Assembly: GCA_963971405.1 (NCBI GenBank)
Contig: OZ020490.1
Span: 6,434,874 to 6,498,873 of the forward strand
Direction of reading: 5' to 3'
Origin: Psococerastis gibbosa
Lineage: Eukaryota > Arthropoda > Insecta > Psocodea > Psocidae
Length of the DNA: 64,000 nucleotides
Part shown: in pieces, positions 21,901-32,968 of the stretch
Layout: every line of letters begins with the position of its first letter
Numbering within the stretch: position 1 is the first letter of the stretch
Notes under the pieces: model-generated
Told to the model about the DNA's origin: nothing
What the model saw: only the letters and a program-made list of their open reading frames with translations
Databases searched by the model: none
Position numbers and translations under genes: made by a program

Positions 21901-22732
21901 TTTCACTGCCGCTTGCATATTCGCGTTTTCCCTTGTGACGATCCATTATTTCACTACGGAATCAAAAATAAAAATTGTAATAAATTAGTTTTTTCAGAAC
22001 TCACTAGCCAGAGCCTAATTATCTAGTCCACTTGTTCCTATTGCCCTACTTAAGATGAAATGTGCAGCCACGTGGTCACCACAAAATCGAATACATTTTA
22101 TTTTTTATCCCCTTTTGTATAAAACATCTCAAAATTCCGAATCATGCGTCTTATAATATAACATTTTATGACATATAACATTTTAGACCAATGAATTTTA
22201 TATTTATAACGTGCTCGATTTTGTGGCGACCACGTGGCTGGGCACATTTCGTATTAAAATTAATAGGCTTACAAAGTTTTGATGCGTTCTGTGAATTGTG
22301 GTAAATGGGCGCAGAATACGAAAAATAAGGACCTTATCTTATAAAGAACAACTATTAGGTACTTCCGCCTCTAATATAAGAATTAACTTATGCTACTTAC
22401 CTTAACAATATACCAACCAGAAAGTGCTGATAAAAGTAGTTTCAATTTAGAAATTTGATTTCAAATTTTCAATTTGTATTTAATGAAGCAAAACAATCGT
22501 GGTTTCAGAGCAGGAGTGGACATACTTCATTTTTTGTTAAATTTTTATCAAAAATGAGTCATTAATGCCACGATGCGTTCGAATTTCCCGCGAAAATTTA
22601 AAAAGTTATCTGTTTTGATTTTTTTTAATTTTTTCAATTTTTTATTTGTATTTTTTCGTTTTGTGGGGGCCCCATTTTTGTGGGGGCCCTGGGGCCCGGG
22701 CCCACAGTGCCCCATAGCCAAACCCGGCACTG
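18905..22732 (-). mobile_element. Autonomous-looking hAT transposon, 3.8 kb, exact 8-bp TSD
   Basis: The ends CAGTGCCGGGTTTGG and CCAAACCCGGCACTG are inverted. AGTACCTT flanks both sides (18,897-18,904 and 22,733-22,740) without mismatch. Just inside the ends lie GTGGGGGCCC repeats on both sides. The element carries a two-exon transposase gene with no visible break. Confidence 0.93.
19197..21946 (-). CDS. hAT transposase (TTF zinc finger, DUF4371-like, hAT C-terminal), 2 exons, 848 aa
   Basis: Exon 1 runs 21,946-21,707 (80 codons, ATG start, basic Lys/Arg-rich N-terminus). Exon 2 runs 21,503-19,197 (768 codons plus stop). The intron 21,706-21,504 has donor GAG|GTAAGA and acceptor TTGTAG|GCA, and the frame is kept at phase 0. 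In the joined protein, residues about 165-220 are a TTF-type zinc finger (WLCFSP...LYCFYCKLLC...H). A DUF4371-like core with SVDSTTDEGHIDQMT holds the presumed first catalytic Asp. The C-terminus has SSERSFSVLKHIKN, the hAT dimerisation motif. This architecture is shared with ZMYM1/P52rIPK-like host proteins, which derive from such elements. Inverted ends and a perfect TSD show it is still a transposon gene here. No stop or frameshift is seen. Confidence 0.9.
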
Positions 22733-22740
22733 AGTACCTT

Positions 22741-23686
22741 GCCATTGTTTTGCATAACAAGGACAATAGTCCGCTTTTTAATGTTTTTCCATGTTACATA
22801 GAATTTGTTAATATTTACTTATATTAGGTTTGATGTGCCACCCTCCCACACTTCGGTTTGAGGGGGCACAGCTTGTAATTGTATGTCCACCTATTTTTGG
22901 TTGAGAAATACACAGTTTTTCTATCTATCTGTCTAATTTGCATAATCAGTCGAAGTCATAAAAACTAGTAATACCGGTACTTACCTTCATGAATTTGGGA
23001 AAAATGCTTCAGGGGCCAGTTTTGCTATCTGTCACTAAAAGAAGTCACGCTACCGCCACAACGGTCAAGGGTAGGTCATGGAGCTCCCAGTCCGACTGTG
23101 ACATGAATTTGCGCCGTAAATTGCAACAGCTGGATTAGATGTCCAGTGCAGGGCGCCTGCTTGAAAGGTTCATCGATCGGCAGAGTTTGAACTTGACCTT
23201 GAACTTGACCTTGATCAACAGCCACCCACACGCAAACCGTCCTCTTAACTACGCAGTGATGAATATTGATGAATCTGCAGTTTAGTGATTTGAAACGCAG
23301 CCTAACTTACCAACAGCCAGGGGCGGATTTGGCTTTGTGGGGATATTAGACACTGGCCTTGTTACGGACATTAATAATTATTGTATGTATATAGTGGAGG
23401 GGGGGGGGGAGGGTGTGTTCACTAACAAAACCACTAATTTTTAATTTAAAAATATTTTATGAAAATGAAAATAACCTACTTTCTTATCCTTAACTAATAT
23501 GTTTTTTCTTGCTTTGAACTTTTTAATTTTTTTAGGGAGATTCATCTACCTATTGAGATGGCGTCCAATGTTTGACTTCCGGAAAATTTCTTCACAACTT
23601 TTCATTTCATGACCCCCTGAGCCTAAAACCACCCTCCATTCAAAATGTTATATATATACTGTATATGTATTGGTGTATGTATGTAT
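22741..23686. other. Intergenic, no gene seen
   Basis: Holds a CTATCTATCTGTCT-type tail near 22,919-22,935 that may end a LINE, a short GAACTTGACCTT direct repeat near 23,189-23,214, and a G run at about 23,397-23,409 after a GGGGCGGATTTGG phrase that may be a decayed hAT MITE end. I found no coding exon. Confidence 0.5.
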
Positions 23687-23861
23687 ATCATGAGTAGAGG
23701 AAGAAGAACGCAATGATCCACAGTAAAATAACTTTAATAGTGAACGGTTTCGGATAAAATTCATGTGTTGTTAGTCTGATGATGGATTTTATCCGAAAAC
23801 GGGCACTATTAAAGTATTTTACTGTGGATCATTGCGTTCTTCTTCCTCTACTCGTGATGTT
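23687..23861. repeat. Near-perfect inverted repeat, ~72-bp arms
   Basis: The left arm (about 23,687-23,760) and right arm (about 23,790-23,861) are reverse complements with only a few mismatches and a spacer of about 30 bp. The arms contain AGGAAGAAGAACGCAATGAT and TTTATCCGAAAACGGGCAC. The central CTGATGATGGATTTTATCCG resembles text at Penelope-like element termini (inference). Confidence 0.75.
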
Positions 23862-23934
23862 CTCCAATTAAGTTCCACGAAGTCACCAAGGAAACTCTCA
23901 CAAGTGACAAGGATGTATGTATGTATATATCGAT

Positions 23935-24345
23935 TTTAGGAAACACTCTAACTTCCGTACATATTATCCGATTTTGATGAAACCTGATCACACAAAATGT
24001 CTCGATCGAGTTCGTTAACCAGCTGGATCGGCCGTTTTTTCCATGATGGTGGCCGATTGAAACCTTATAAAATTCATGTCTCAGTTAATATTTGGTTGCA
24101 GGCGAGTGAAATAAAATATGACTGAAAGCCCTTATCACTGTCTACGATAATTGTTATCAAAACTGTTTAGGACAAGTCAAAGATTTCAAGATGGCGTCCA
24201 TTGAAAGTGAAAATAATGTGATACCGGTACTTAGGTAAAAGTTCATAGTCGTCATAGTGGTTCAAAATTTGAAACGCAAGAGTGTCTTGTGTGATATTTT
24301 AATAAATCAATAGAAAAAAATAAATGCCTTCTACGTATAACATGT
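23935..24345 (+). repeat. Dispersed repeat family, longest copy
   Basis: Contains TTGATGAAACCTGATCACAC and ends ACGCAAGAGTGTCTTGTGTG...AATAAATCAATAG. The 3' third recurs almost unchanged at 33,431-33,548, and a diverged inverted copy lies at 61,283-61,480. No ORF is conserved. Confidence 0.7.
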
Positions 24346-24368
24346 TCACTGTACATCATATGAGTCAT

Positions 24369-24516
24369 GCCCCCCCCCCCCCCGAAATATTTTTTTATGT
24401 AAACCTGTATTGTTTGAAGGAATTTTCAACACTGAATAGAATGGATTTTCATTAATAAATTACGTTTAAAAAAATTTGGACCTCCCCTGAAATCAAAACC
24501 TGGGCACTGCCTTGAT
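24369..24516. mobile_element. Poly-C hAT-like MITE
   Basis: Starts with a C run at about 24,370 and ends AAACCTGGGCACTGCCTTG, the reverse of the element start at 18,142. No TSD is resolved. Confidence 0.55.
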
Positions 24517-25215
24517 ATGAGTGGTAGGCCTATCGATGTAAACAATGTCAGAAATTGAGTTTTTGGCGCCGATGGATTCGTCTGATTGAAATCTATCCTT
24601 TTAACTTGACTCGTATCTGTACTTGGTTAAGTCATGCTTTCGCCTGTTTTATTGCGACGATGGTAAGCTAGTCTCTGCTTGTCCATTATCGCTCGCAGCC
24701 AGTGTAGGTTGACATCGAGGACATTCAGCTAGGTACCTCTGCTTTAAAAATAAATACTGACTAAATAAAAGCTACTTCTCTTTTAATTTTTACAGCAGAC
24801 ATGAATATCACTTATGCAAAAAGTACACTACTACCAGTTCGATCCGAATAAAACCTATCAATATAACATCTCATAGAATATGTAGAAATACCGATTCCAT
24901 ACTTAAATTGACTTAAAACATTACTGCACAAGAACTACAGTAAGAATATCTACCGAATAGTTTTATTCTGCATTGAGCATTCTGGTTTATTTAAAACAAG
25001 ATTAGAGGTTAAATGCGCAGAATCGTCCGTTAGCTTAAAGGACCAATAGACTACTTTCCTATGCAAAATCAAACATGGTTGCCTCCACCTCATTTGGTGC
25101 GGAACATTCCCACTTGTAACTTATGGAGGGAGGTAAATTTCAATTTTTAGTGGCAACCCCGTTGTGTGGACTGCACTTTTCTCCTCGAGATAATTATGGG
25201 GATGCGCCGCGCTAA

Positions 25216-25377
25216 GGCGGGGTTTCCACATACGTCAATCGTCAATGAAAAATGTGAAAATGACGTAAAAATGACGTAAATTGACGTGGTAGCAGAATTT
25301 TTAGTATGTCTTTGATGTCTGCTAAAACGTCATTTTAACATTTTTCATTGACGATTGACGTATGTGGAAACCCCGCC
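25216..25377. mobile_element. Foldback MITE, 162 bp, TAA on both sides
   Basis: The ends GGCGGGGTTTCCACATACGT and ACGTATGTGGAAACCCCGCC are exact inverted repeats, and TAA flanks both ends (25,213-25,215 and 25,378-25,380). The three-base TWA duplication suggests PIF/Harbinger. The core contains GACGTGGTAGCAGA, shared with other foldback elements here. Confidence 0.82.
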
Positions 25378-25669
25378 TAATTACAGCGAAACAGAGGACC
25401 ACCCTGTTTGATTTTTACAGGAAAGTTGTCCATTGAGAGCCCATTTATACATAGTGATTTTTCTAGTGACAAAAACAAAATATAACTTGTTCAGTGCTCA
25501 CATATAGATAGGTTAACTACGCTGACTGGAGCCATGGGCCACAGCAGAAAAATCACGGTAAGTTCACTGAGGCATACTGTGTAAGTGCTAAGTGAACGAC
25601 ACTCATCTTACAAATGATAATCGAGCTTTCGTATTTGAGCAGGCAAAAGGCGATTAGTCACTTGAAACT

Positions 25670-25860
25670 TTTTTTTCGTTCTATTACTAAGCCAACCTAA
25701 GGCTATAAAGCTCTCTCTTCCACTCAACTAGGAGAGCCCGGGACCGCCTGCTTTACATGCCCTCCGAAGCATAGCCAGAAAATGTAACTAGTGTAGGACT
25801 CGAACCAACAACCTTTCGGGTGAAAGTCAGAGTCCGTTCCACTACTCTACATGTCCTGAC
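25670..25860 (-). repeat. tRNA-derived SINE, family 1 (antisense copy)
   Basis: Nearly full length, from the T-rich TTCTATTACTAAGCCAACCT end to the ACTACTCTACATGTCCTGAC end. Contains the inverted B-box phrase GGACTCGAACC. Confidence 0.88.
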
Positions 25861-26225
25861 TGTAAATGCAGGAAACACAAAAAACATGTAAAATCTAAAT
25901 GCTTCTACATTATGGGATGCAATATTTTAATTACCGTAATATTCTTTGAAAATACATACATACATATGTATATATATATTTTTCTGTGACAAATCACCTT
26001 TTGCATACATGCTCTAATTTATCATATTTTGTAAGATGGCTTTTGATCGTGTAAAACTTGCAGAGCATGTCTTAGTCAACTCTGTTCAAAATCGGTTAGT
26101 CTATATTTTTTATTTAATTTAATACTTAAGCTATTAGATTTTGTCAAGTAGCACAGAAATATTTCATACGCCACATTATAAGATATTTTTTATTTATGTT
26201 GTTGTTGTTGTTGTCGTTGTTTCCA

Positions 26226-26580
26226 ACGCCTGCTTTCAGCATTTCTGCTTTAAGCAACCCTGTCAGCCTGGCGGGGGGAGTGAGTCTGTTTGTTGACTTG
26301 AGGTTCCCTTAGGGCACACTCTTTCACCTCGGGGGAAAGGGTAGTTGACTGACAGGGTGGACCTCCTGATTATAGTGGATTCCGAACCACTTGGGGAACA
26401 TAGTAAAGGCACACGATTAAATCGGAGGTGACCAGGACTCGACACGCACGTAGACTCTGCGCGTAGTCATGTCCCACCATGTTCCCCTGCCAACGCTGTG
26501 CACCCTACCAAGTCTGCCGCAGTTTGAAACATGCTCTGTTCTCATTGATTCAACATGGTAAGGCCGTTGGCGCTTTTTTA
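26226..26580 (-). repeat. Dispersed SINE-like repeat, family 2, copy 1
   Basis: Contains GCATTTCTGCTTTAAGCA, CAGCCTGGCGGGGGGAGTGA, GTGGACCTCCTGATTATAGT, GGATTCCGAACCACTTGG and TCAACATGGTAAGGCCGTTG. Same-direction copies lie at 29,270-29,612 and 49,388-49,630, and an inverted copy at 48,788-49,045. It is short and non-coding, so SINE-like, but A and B boxes are not convincing. Confidence 0.7.
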
Positions 26581-26689
26581 TTTATGTTGCCACATTTCTT
26601 TCATGAATTTGACAGTTCGGTAAAATAACAGATAAACTGAAATATCCCCACCCCAAAGCTAAAAGAACCGGTCCCAGGGTACTCGAACA

Positions 26690-27477
26690 TGCTTTCCAAT
26701 TTATCAATTAGTAGGGAGAGAAAATGATTAATTTAATGGTAAATAATTTTCCTATGGTTCAATTTCGGATATCATGACGTCACTGGAGGTAACGTAAATT
26801 CTAGATAGGTCAGACATTACCACACAGCAATAATGGCAGGGCACGCAATGCATTTGAGCGTGAATTTGCTATCATTTAAAAAAAAAAAAAAAAAATCAAA
26901 AAACCAAATAGTTTTTCTCAATTTAACACCTAAAACATGCCTGAAGGTAGAAATCATCGATAGAAAGGTTTCGCAGAAAAAGTATTTTTTAGTCATTTTT
27001 CATTAAAATTAAGTTATTTTTATTTTTTACCCCCAGAAGCAAACTATCAAGGGGTAAGCGACCCCCCGCATTTTATCAACATTAATAACACTAGAATATA
27101 TGTGAATTTAAGAGAAATCGTTGGTGCCGTTTTTGAGAAATAATTTTTTTAGACGTTTTTTAGAGTTTTTTGAGAATAAAACCCCTCCAAATTGAGTTAG
27201 CCAAAAATAAAAATAAATGGTCCCGAGGTATGATTTTTGTGAACATACATGCCAAATTTCACCCAAATCCACTGAGTAGTTTGTCCGGAAATCGATGAAC
27301 AGACAGACAGACAGACATACATACAGAAAGAGCGACAAACAGACAGACATTTCGTAAAAAACACTTTTTTGGGTTCCTGGGACCTCAAAACGTGTAAATC
27401 CGTTGAAATCTCGGAATCGAAAATATCGACAATCACAAACCTTTTCTTATACTACGTACAGGCTAAATTGGAAAGCA
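26690..27477 (+). repeat. ~0.86-kb dispersed repeat, copy B
   Basis: Same ends and inner order as 15,553-16,419. The GACA tract (about 27,299-27,345) is interrupted by ATAC units and AGAGCGACA. Frames over this tract give short artefactual ORFs. Confidence 0.8.
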
Positions 27478-27639
27478 AAAAATCCTTATAATACCGTACT
27501 ATACTATGTATGAGACTCGTTCCCGCACTTGGTCAAGCAAACGCCTGTTAAATAGTGGGGTTTTACGCATTTGGGTAGCAGTAGAGTTTTGATTTTACAG
27601 ACGAAGACTTAGTCATATTACTGGGCGGCCAGGAAACTC

Positions 27640-27835
27640 CTCCTGATCGGCCAAAGCCGAAAGGGATTTATTTTAAAAGAATTATTCACATACAAAAAAT
27701 TCAATGAATGTATCCGAATAACTTCTTCAATCGCCTCTGTAGGTAATACCTGTGTTGAGTTACGACAGGTTTCCGATCGCATGGTGCAGACTCGCACAAG
27801 TACGAACAAGCTACCACTATGCCATCGAAGGCCAT
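27640..27835 (-). repeat. Dispersed repeat family 4 (possible SINE), copy 1
   Basis: Read on the minus strand it begins GATGGCATAGTGGTAGCTTG, which resembles a Pol III A box, and includes ATGCGATCGGAAACCTGTCG and TCGGATACATTCATTGAA. Relatives lie at about 28,700-28,862 (minus) and 57,135-57,300 (plus). The B box is not clear. Confidence 0.6.
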
Positions 27836-28119
27836 AATAATTTATGAGACAGTCTAAATTGACCAAATTATTATAACTTAAGTATTAAGATAAATAAAAA
27901 ATGTAAACCAACAGAATGGTCCAGCGGCTGTAGGAGGATTGAGTCCCAACGAGTTGTTAACCCCGATGTGGCAGTAGCGTTCATAAACTCTTTTATATCA
28001 ACTGGCCATTAATAAAAATCCGACAGGCAATAGGAGACAAATCGGGTTTCAATAGGCCGAAGGCTGCAGTAAGGACTAAATAAAATTGATTTTCCATAAA
28101 GGGGAGTAGGAGAAATTAG

Positions 28120-28345
28120 ACAAAACAAAGCAGAAGAATCCCGGATGATAGTCCGTACCCGTTCTGAACGCGTACTTCCTAACGTTTCGTCCACATCTTC
28201 AGTGGAACTGCGAAGACTTCTAACTCTGTAGGGTGTATCCCGCACGCCTCTATGAAGGCATGGGAGCCCTAATTGTATTTCTGTCTAATTATTGTATTTG
28301 TTGGAAATAAAGAATTGTCATTATTATTATTATTGTTATTATAAG
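28120..28345. repeat. Penelope-like terminal phrase followed by a LINE-like 3' tail
   Basis: TTTCGTCCACATCTTCAGTG near 28,186-28,205 is the inverted form of the GAAGATGT..ACGAAACG phrase common at Penelope-like element ends. From 28,260, GGGAGCCCTAATTGTATTTC ... AATAAAGAATTGTC runs into (ATT)n, matching other LINE 3' tails at 31,905-32,005 and 35,960-36,025. Family names are inferred. Confidence 0.45.
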
Positions 28346-28689
28346 ATCTCAGAGGTTCAGCAGCAACAGACAGAACATGCCCTACAGCCGCAAATTTACC
28401 AATGGGGGTTGGGTGGTCCCAGCCCAGTCCGTTTCAAAGTCTAATTCTCCACCGACTGCACTATTCCTGACTGTTTAGCCTATTATGAGCCGCAAATTGT
28501 GTAGAAGCGTTTTAGTGACGAAAATAGACAAATATGTAGATAGAATAAAAATAAAGCTCCATTTTATTTAAACGTAGGTTTAAAAACTTTCGTAGGCTTT
28601 TCACTTTTCCATGACATAAAAAAAGTTCCAAATGCAGAGTAAAGTAAGCCAACTTTATGGTGATGGTGCAATAGAATCCGGAATGATGG

Positions 28690-28945
28690 GCCGTAGTCGA
28701 TGCTTTTTTTTTGAAACATGAAACAATTTAATGAATGTTACCGATTGATCTGTTCAGTCGCGTCAACGAGTAAATTAATACTTTTGCTGAATTACAACAC
28801 GTCTCCGATGGCATGGCTCGTAGAGACTCGCACAAGTACAAGCATGTGACCACCTAACTTCCATACGTATCGTCTACATCCTCAGTGATACTACGTTGTC
28901 TTCTAAGGTGAAATCTCCGAGCCGGAGCTGCAATTGATTGGAACT
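28690..28945 (-). repeat. Repeat family 4, copy 2, with adjoining Penelope-like phrase
   Basis: AACACGTCTCCGATGGCATG and CGCACAAGTACAAGCATGTG match family 4. TCGTCTACATCCTCAGTGAT follows, as at 28.19 kb. No coding. Confidence 0.5.
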
Positions 28946-29269
28946 ACGTTTTTAAATCGAACACGGCTCATCAGCCCGAATTCTACTGCTTTCTCATCTG
29001 GCTCCGGCCGTGAAAGCCTTTGTTATTAAATTTTATGCTGCTGCCATTTGAATTTGGAACGTTATTAAATCTTCCAAAAATCTACAAAGGTTTATGAACT
29101 AGTTTTTATACCAAAAGAGTTATGGAACATTTTTACAATACAGTTTGGACATTAAGTAGACAATAAATAAAATTTAAAATAAAAAAATACATTAGTGGTA
29201 TTTGAAACACTCTACGAAGTAACGCTGTGAGCTTCTCAATTCAATTAGGAGGGATAATGATGTTTGTTT

Positions 29270-29612
29270 GTTTCTAACGCCTTCTTTCAGCATTTCTGCT
29301 TTCAGTCAGCCTGGCGGGGGGAGTGAGTCTGTTCGTTAACTTGAGGCACCCTAAGGGCAGACTCTTTCACCTTGGGGAAAGGGGAGTTGATTGACAGGAT
29401 GGACCTCCTGATTATAGCGGATTCCGAACCACTTGGTGAACATGGTAAAGTCACACGATTGAATCGGAGGTGACCAGGACTCGACACGCACGTAGACTGA
29501 CTGGTATAGTCTCAGCGCATTATCATGTCCCACCATGTGCACACTACCAAGTTTGCCGCCGTTTGAAACATTCTCTGCTCTAATGGATTCAACATGGTAA
29601 GGCCGTTGGCGG
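29270..29612 (-). repeat. Dispersed SINE-like repeat, family 2, copy 2
   Basis: Close to the copy at 26,226-26,580 over its full length: the TTTCAGCATTTCTGCTTTCA, CAGCCTGGCGGGGGGAGTGA and AACATGGTAAGGCCGTTGGC blocks are all present. Confidence 0.75.
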
Positions 29613-29766
29613 GATAATTACGTAAATTCTGTTACAATTTTAAATTTTAAATTAAAAGCAATAATTGAAATGCTTTTTATAAATTATAGTAATATTTCAA
29701 ATTCAACATTATGCTGAGTTTGCCCACTATTCCATGGGATATGTAAGTACCCCTTTCATATTCAAC

Positions 29767-30201
29767 TATACTCAACTAAAGCCTTGCTTGATAACTACCA
29801 CGGTAAGAATCCACACCCCATCCAAGGGGTGGCCAAAATATACCGAACCCGTGTCAGATCCAGTTACCTTACTCCGTCCCAATCTGATTAGATATTGCCA
29901 CAGTCATTATACATAGGGATAAGAGTCCATATGTTAAACATCAATAACTCCATGCTGATTCTGGTGTTAGGGTAGTTTATAGTTTGTACACGTATAATGT
30001 CACTCTGGCCGATAAACAAAATTAGGCTAGTGGGTTCATCTTAGAAAGAGTTACGTGAAAACTTAAATTCTCGCTGCTTTCATCATTTAGTAAACAGCGG
30101 AGCATTCTTCTTACATTTCGCGACTAATGAGAGAAAGCAATATTTTTGGCCACCCCTGGCTTCTAACGAAACTGTCTCAAGCAAGGGTTTAGTGGAGTAT
30201 A
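29767..30201 (-). mobile_element. TIR element, copy 2 (ACTAAAGCCTTGCTTG ends)
   Basis: The inverted ends are TATACTCAACTAAAGCCTTG and CAAGCAAGGGTTTAGTGGAGTATA (last 20 shown in part). The interior is an inverted relative of 6034-6504. No transposase. TA flanks are possible but overlap the TIR. Confidence 0.75.
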
Positions 30202-30447
30202 GTCTAGTTAAATTATTACGTTCAATTTTGAAAAGATGTACCTCAAACGTTATTTCTCAGAGCATTTCTTTGTAATGATAGGTAATGTTATCAAAAACAC
30301 AATAATTACAACTCCTATAGAATTATTATTATCGGGTGAAATCGGTAAGCAAAGTGCAAACACCTCAGATTATTAAATATTGGCCACCCCTGGATCACAC
30401 CAAAATCAGTTAGCTTCTATTTTTTATTTAATTTAATACGTTTGTTG

Positions 30448-30831
30448 GGTGCCCATTCCATTGACCGGCTAGGGCTATTTCCAAAAACGGTGACGTGGTA
30501 GCAGACATTCAAGACTTAGGTGGCGTTTCCACCGACCTCGCATTGCAGAATTGACGGAAATGTTTATTTTCCTCTATGCCATAGTTAAAATTGATCAATG
30601 ATCATACAGTAAAATCACAAACAAACAAACTAAAATTAAAAAATGGCTTCATGGGATATGTTAATTACAAACATTTTAATAGATTTCTATAAAAAGAAAA
30701 ACAAACATTTCCGTCAATGTCATTTGCAATCTGCAATGCGAGGTCGGTGGAAACGCTACCTAAGTCTTGAATGTCTGCTACCACGTCACCGTTTTTGGAA
30801 ATAGCCCTAGCCGGTCAATGGAATGGGCGCC
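30448..30831. mobile_element. Composite foldback MITE: inner MITE inside the arms of an outer one
   Basis: The outer arms GGTGCCCATTCCATTGACCG and CGGTCAATGGAATGGGCGCC run inward through GACGTGGTAGCAGACATTC to a centre CAAGACTTA / TAAGTCTTG. An inner element with GGTGGCGTTTCCACCGACCT and mirrored ends is inserted there. The flanks are TTG and TTA. The same composite occurs at 39,910-40,289 and, diverged, at 41,426-41,967. Confidence 0.82.
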
Positions 30832-31298
30832 TTATGAAGATTTGACTTATCCAAGTAGTAGAGGGTTATTTGATACACTATATTATTAGTTATTTTTAAT
30901 TTTTGGTGTTGTAATTTTTCCATGAATTTCTTTATTCGGTAAATTTCTAGTTTAATCAAGACATCAAAATTAAAAATTCCTCATGGTATTACGTATGAAA
31001 TAATCCTCTACAGCTTGCATAAACCAAATGTTTATAACTTACAGCATGTATGTAAAAATATATATGTATAAACATTTTCTGATGATCCACGGGTAGCCAA
31101 CATCTACTGTTAGCTTCTTCTTAACAATATTTTGGTGGCAGGGTCGCCAAAATCGGGGTTCAAAATGCCTATCTCCTAGGGCAGCAGATCGGCGCTTTGA
31201 AACCAGCCTTTCCATAAAGTATCTATTTTTATTTGAGTATCACATGGTATTTAATACAATCATTAAATTTACGTAGGCAATCCTCGTTACACCCGACA

Positions 31299-31460
31299 TT
31301 ATAGAATCAAGAAAAATCTGGACTTTGCGGGATTCGAACCCATGATCTATATACAGTATATGCCTTGCCGGGGCCAGTCTAACAATACAAATCTTGTCGA
31401 AGAGGATCAAGAGAACTAGGGGCTGGGTGGGCTTATGAAGTAGTGGTAACACGTTGATCA
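31299..31460 (-). repeat. tRNA-like repeat, family 3 (possible SINE), copy 1
   Basis: On the minus strand, GATCATGGGTTCGAATCCCG is a good Pol III B box (GGTTCGAATCC). It is followed by CAAAGTCCAGATTTTTCTTG. Other copies lie at about 32,005-32,075 (plus, partial) and 36,105-36,240 (minus). Confidence 0.65.
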
Positions 31461-31612
31461 AGGCAAGGCTGTGTGTGAATGTGTGAGAAAATGAACGTGG
31501 ATGGCAGCTAATTTAAATTACTATAACTGTTATCTTGAATAGAAGGTATGATTGATATTCGGTATGAATGTAGTTTATTATTTACAAATGTTTCATTTAA
31601 ACTATCGCTGAT

Positions 31613-31849
31613 ATAAACAAAAAATAACAAAAACTTAGAGTTTTAGAAAAACTTGTTATAACAACCCGAATTAGTAAAACCCAAATAATCGTTAAGAAAT
31701 TAACTTTGTCTAAGAAACCCACTTGTGTTAGTATAAAAAGTGGGTTTCTTAGACAAAGTTAATTTCTTAACGATTATTTGGGTTTTACTAATTCGGGTTG
31801 TTATAACAAGTTTTTCTAAAACTCTAAGTTTTTGTTATTTTTTGTTTAT
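31613..31849. repeat. Perfect palindrome, 112-bp arms, 13-bp loop
   Basis: 31,613-31,724 and 31,738-31,849 are exact reverse complements; I compared every base. The arms include AACAACCCGAATTAGTAAAA. A 12-bp direct repeat TATCGCTGATAT lies at 31,603-31,614 and 31,892-31,903, so the palindrome sits in an inserted unit of about 277 bp. Confidence 0.95.
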
Positions 31850-31904
31850 TAAAATGAAATACCACGAAGTCACGAGTAATCTCATTATTTATATCGCTGA
31901 TATG

Positions 31905-32075
31905 TACAGTTAGGTGTAAGAGAGGGCCATAGGCCCTAATCTCGCTGTATCTACATTTTGTTTCCAATAAAGACTTCATCATTATTATTATTATGATTAT
32001 TAACACGATGCAAGACATAGATCGTGGGTACAAATACCGCCAAGTCTAGATTTTTATCTTGATTCTCTAATCTCG
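31905..32075 (+). repeat. LINE 3' tail with (ATT)n, then tRNA-like family 3 fragment
   Basis: GTAAGAGAGGGCCATAGGCC ... CAATAAAGACTTCATC leads into (ATT)n at about 31,980-32,000. Then CATAGATCGTGGGTACAAAT and TTGATTCTCT match family 3. No coding. Confidence 0.5.
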
Positions 32076-32153
32076 GTTTTCCCACTAAGACCGGCTTTCC
32101 TCTACGCTACAGAAGTTTTATATCAAGCGGGTGCGGGTGCTGCAGGCTGATCA

Positions 32154-32295
32154 TGGCTATTATAATACCGGGGTTTACATAATACCCTGGTATTAAAAAT
32201 GTAAGCAAGATAATTTTATAATGGAAAGTGCTCTTCAAAATTTGTTTGTTTACAGTTCTAATCCCAGAAGTAAGTTAATACCAATCGCCATGATG
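32154..32295. repeat. Short TIR element, GGCGATT/AATACC family
   Basis: GGCTATTATAATACCGGGG and AATACCAATCGCC form the ends. The interior TTTATAATGGAAAGTGCTCTT and TTTGTTTACAGTTCTAAT is the reverse of the interior at 2461-2605. Confidence 0.6.
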
Positions 32296-32968
32296 AGCGG
32301 GTCAAACGTAGGATAAGCTTGTCATTCCGTGTTAGTAAGGTGTCACGTGACGGTGCTAAAATATGCGCCGGAAATTCAAATTAATAAATTATTGGAAAAC
32401 AAGAAAATGGTTGCATTGACTTATAATTGAAGGAAATAATAATAAACATTAAAATGTACATGTAAAATTTTGAAATATAATAACAATTTTAATTCATGAG
32501 TCAACATCTAAGGGAGAAAAAATTGAAAACTCAAAAAATATATATAACGAAGATTAATTTATCAATTTGACTTTCCCGCGCATGTTGCACTCTTTTGTTT
32601 AAAACAATTGCATAAACCCCGGTATTAGGTTAATCCAAAATCGCCATAATAGGGCTGCTGAAATAAACAAACTGCAAGCTTTCCTTATGCTTATTTCACA
32701 CTTGACCTGCTCTCGCACCCGCATGCTATAAAAGGGCCATAAGGAATACTGTAGGGCACCGAAAGCTATGCGCTTTGCTTATGCTTAGTAACCGTATCAG
32801 AGGCTGTAGTCACTAAAAGTAAAGGTATTTTGGCGGCTCTGACACCAGAAGGTTCACAACCTTTTCAACCAACCAACAATTTTCTACCGTTTGATGAAAC
32901 AGAAGTAAGACTACTGGGTCGTGGGTAATCTGAAGTCATATTTCCATCGGATACATCCGAACCCTTTA

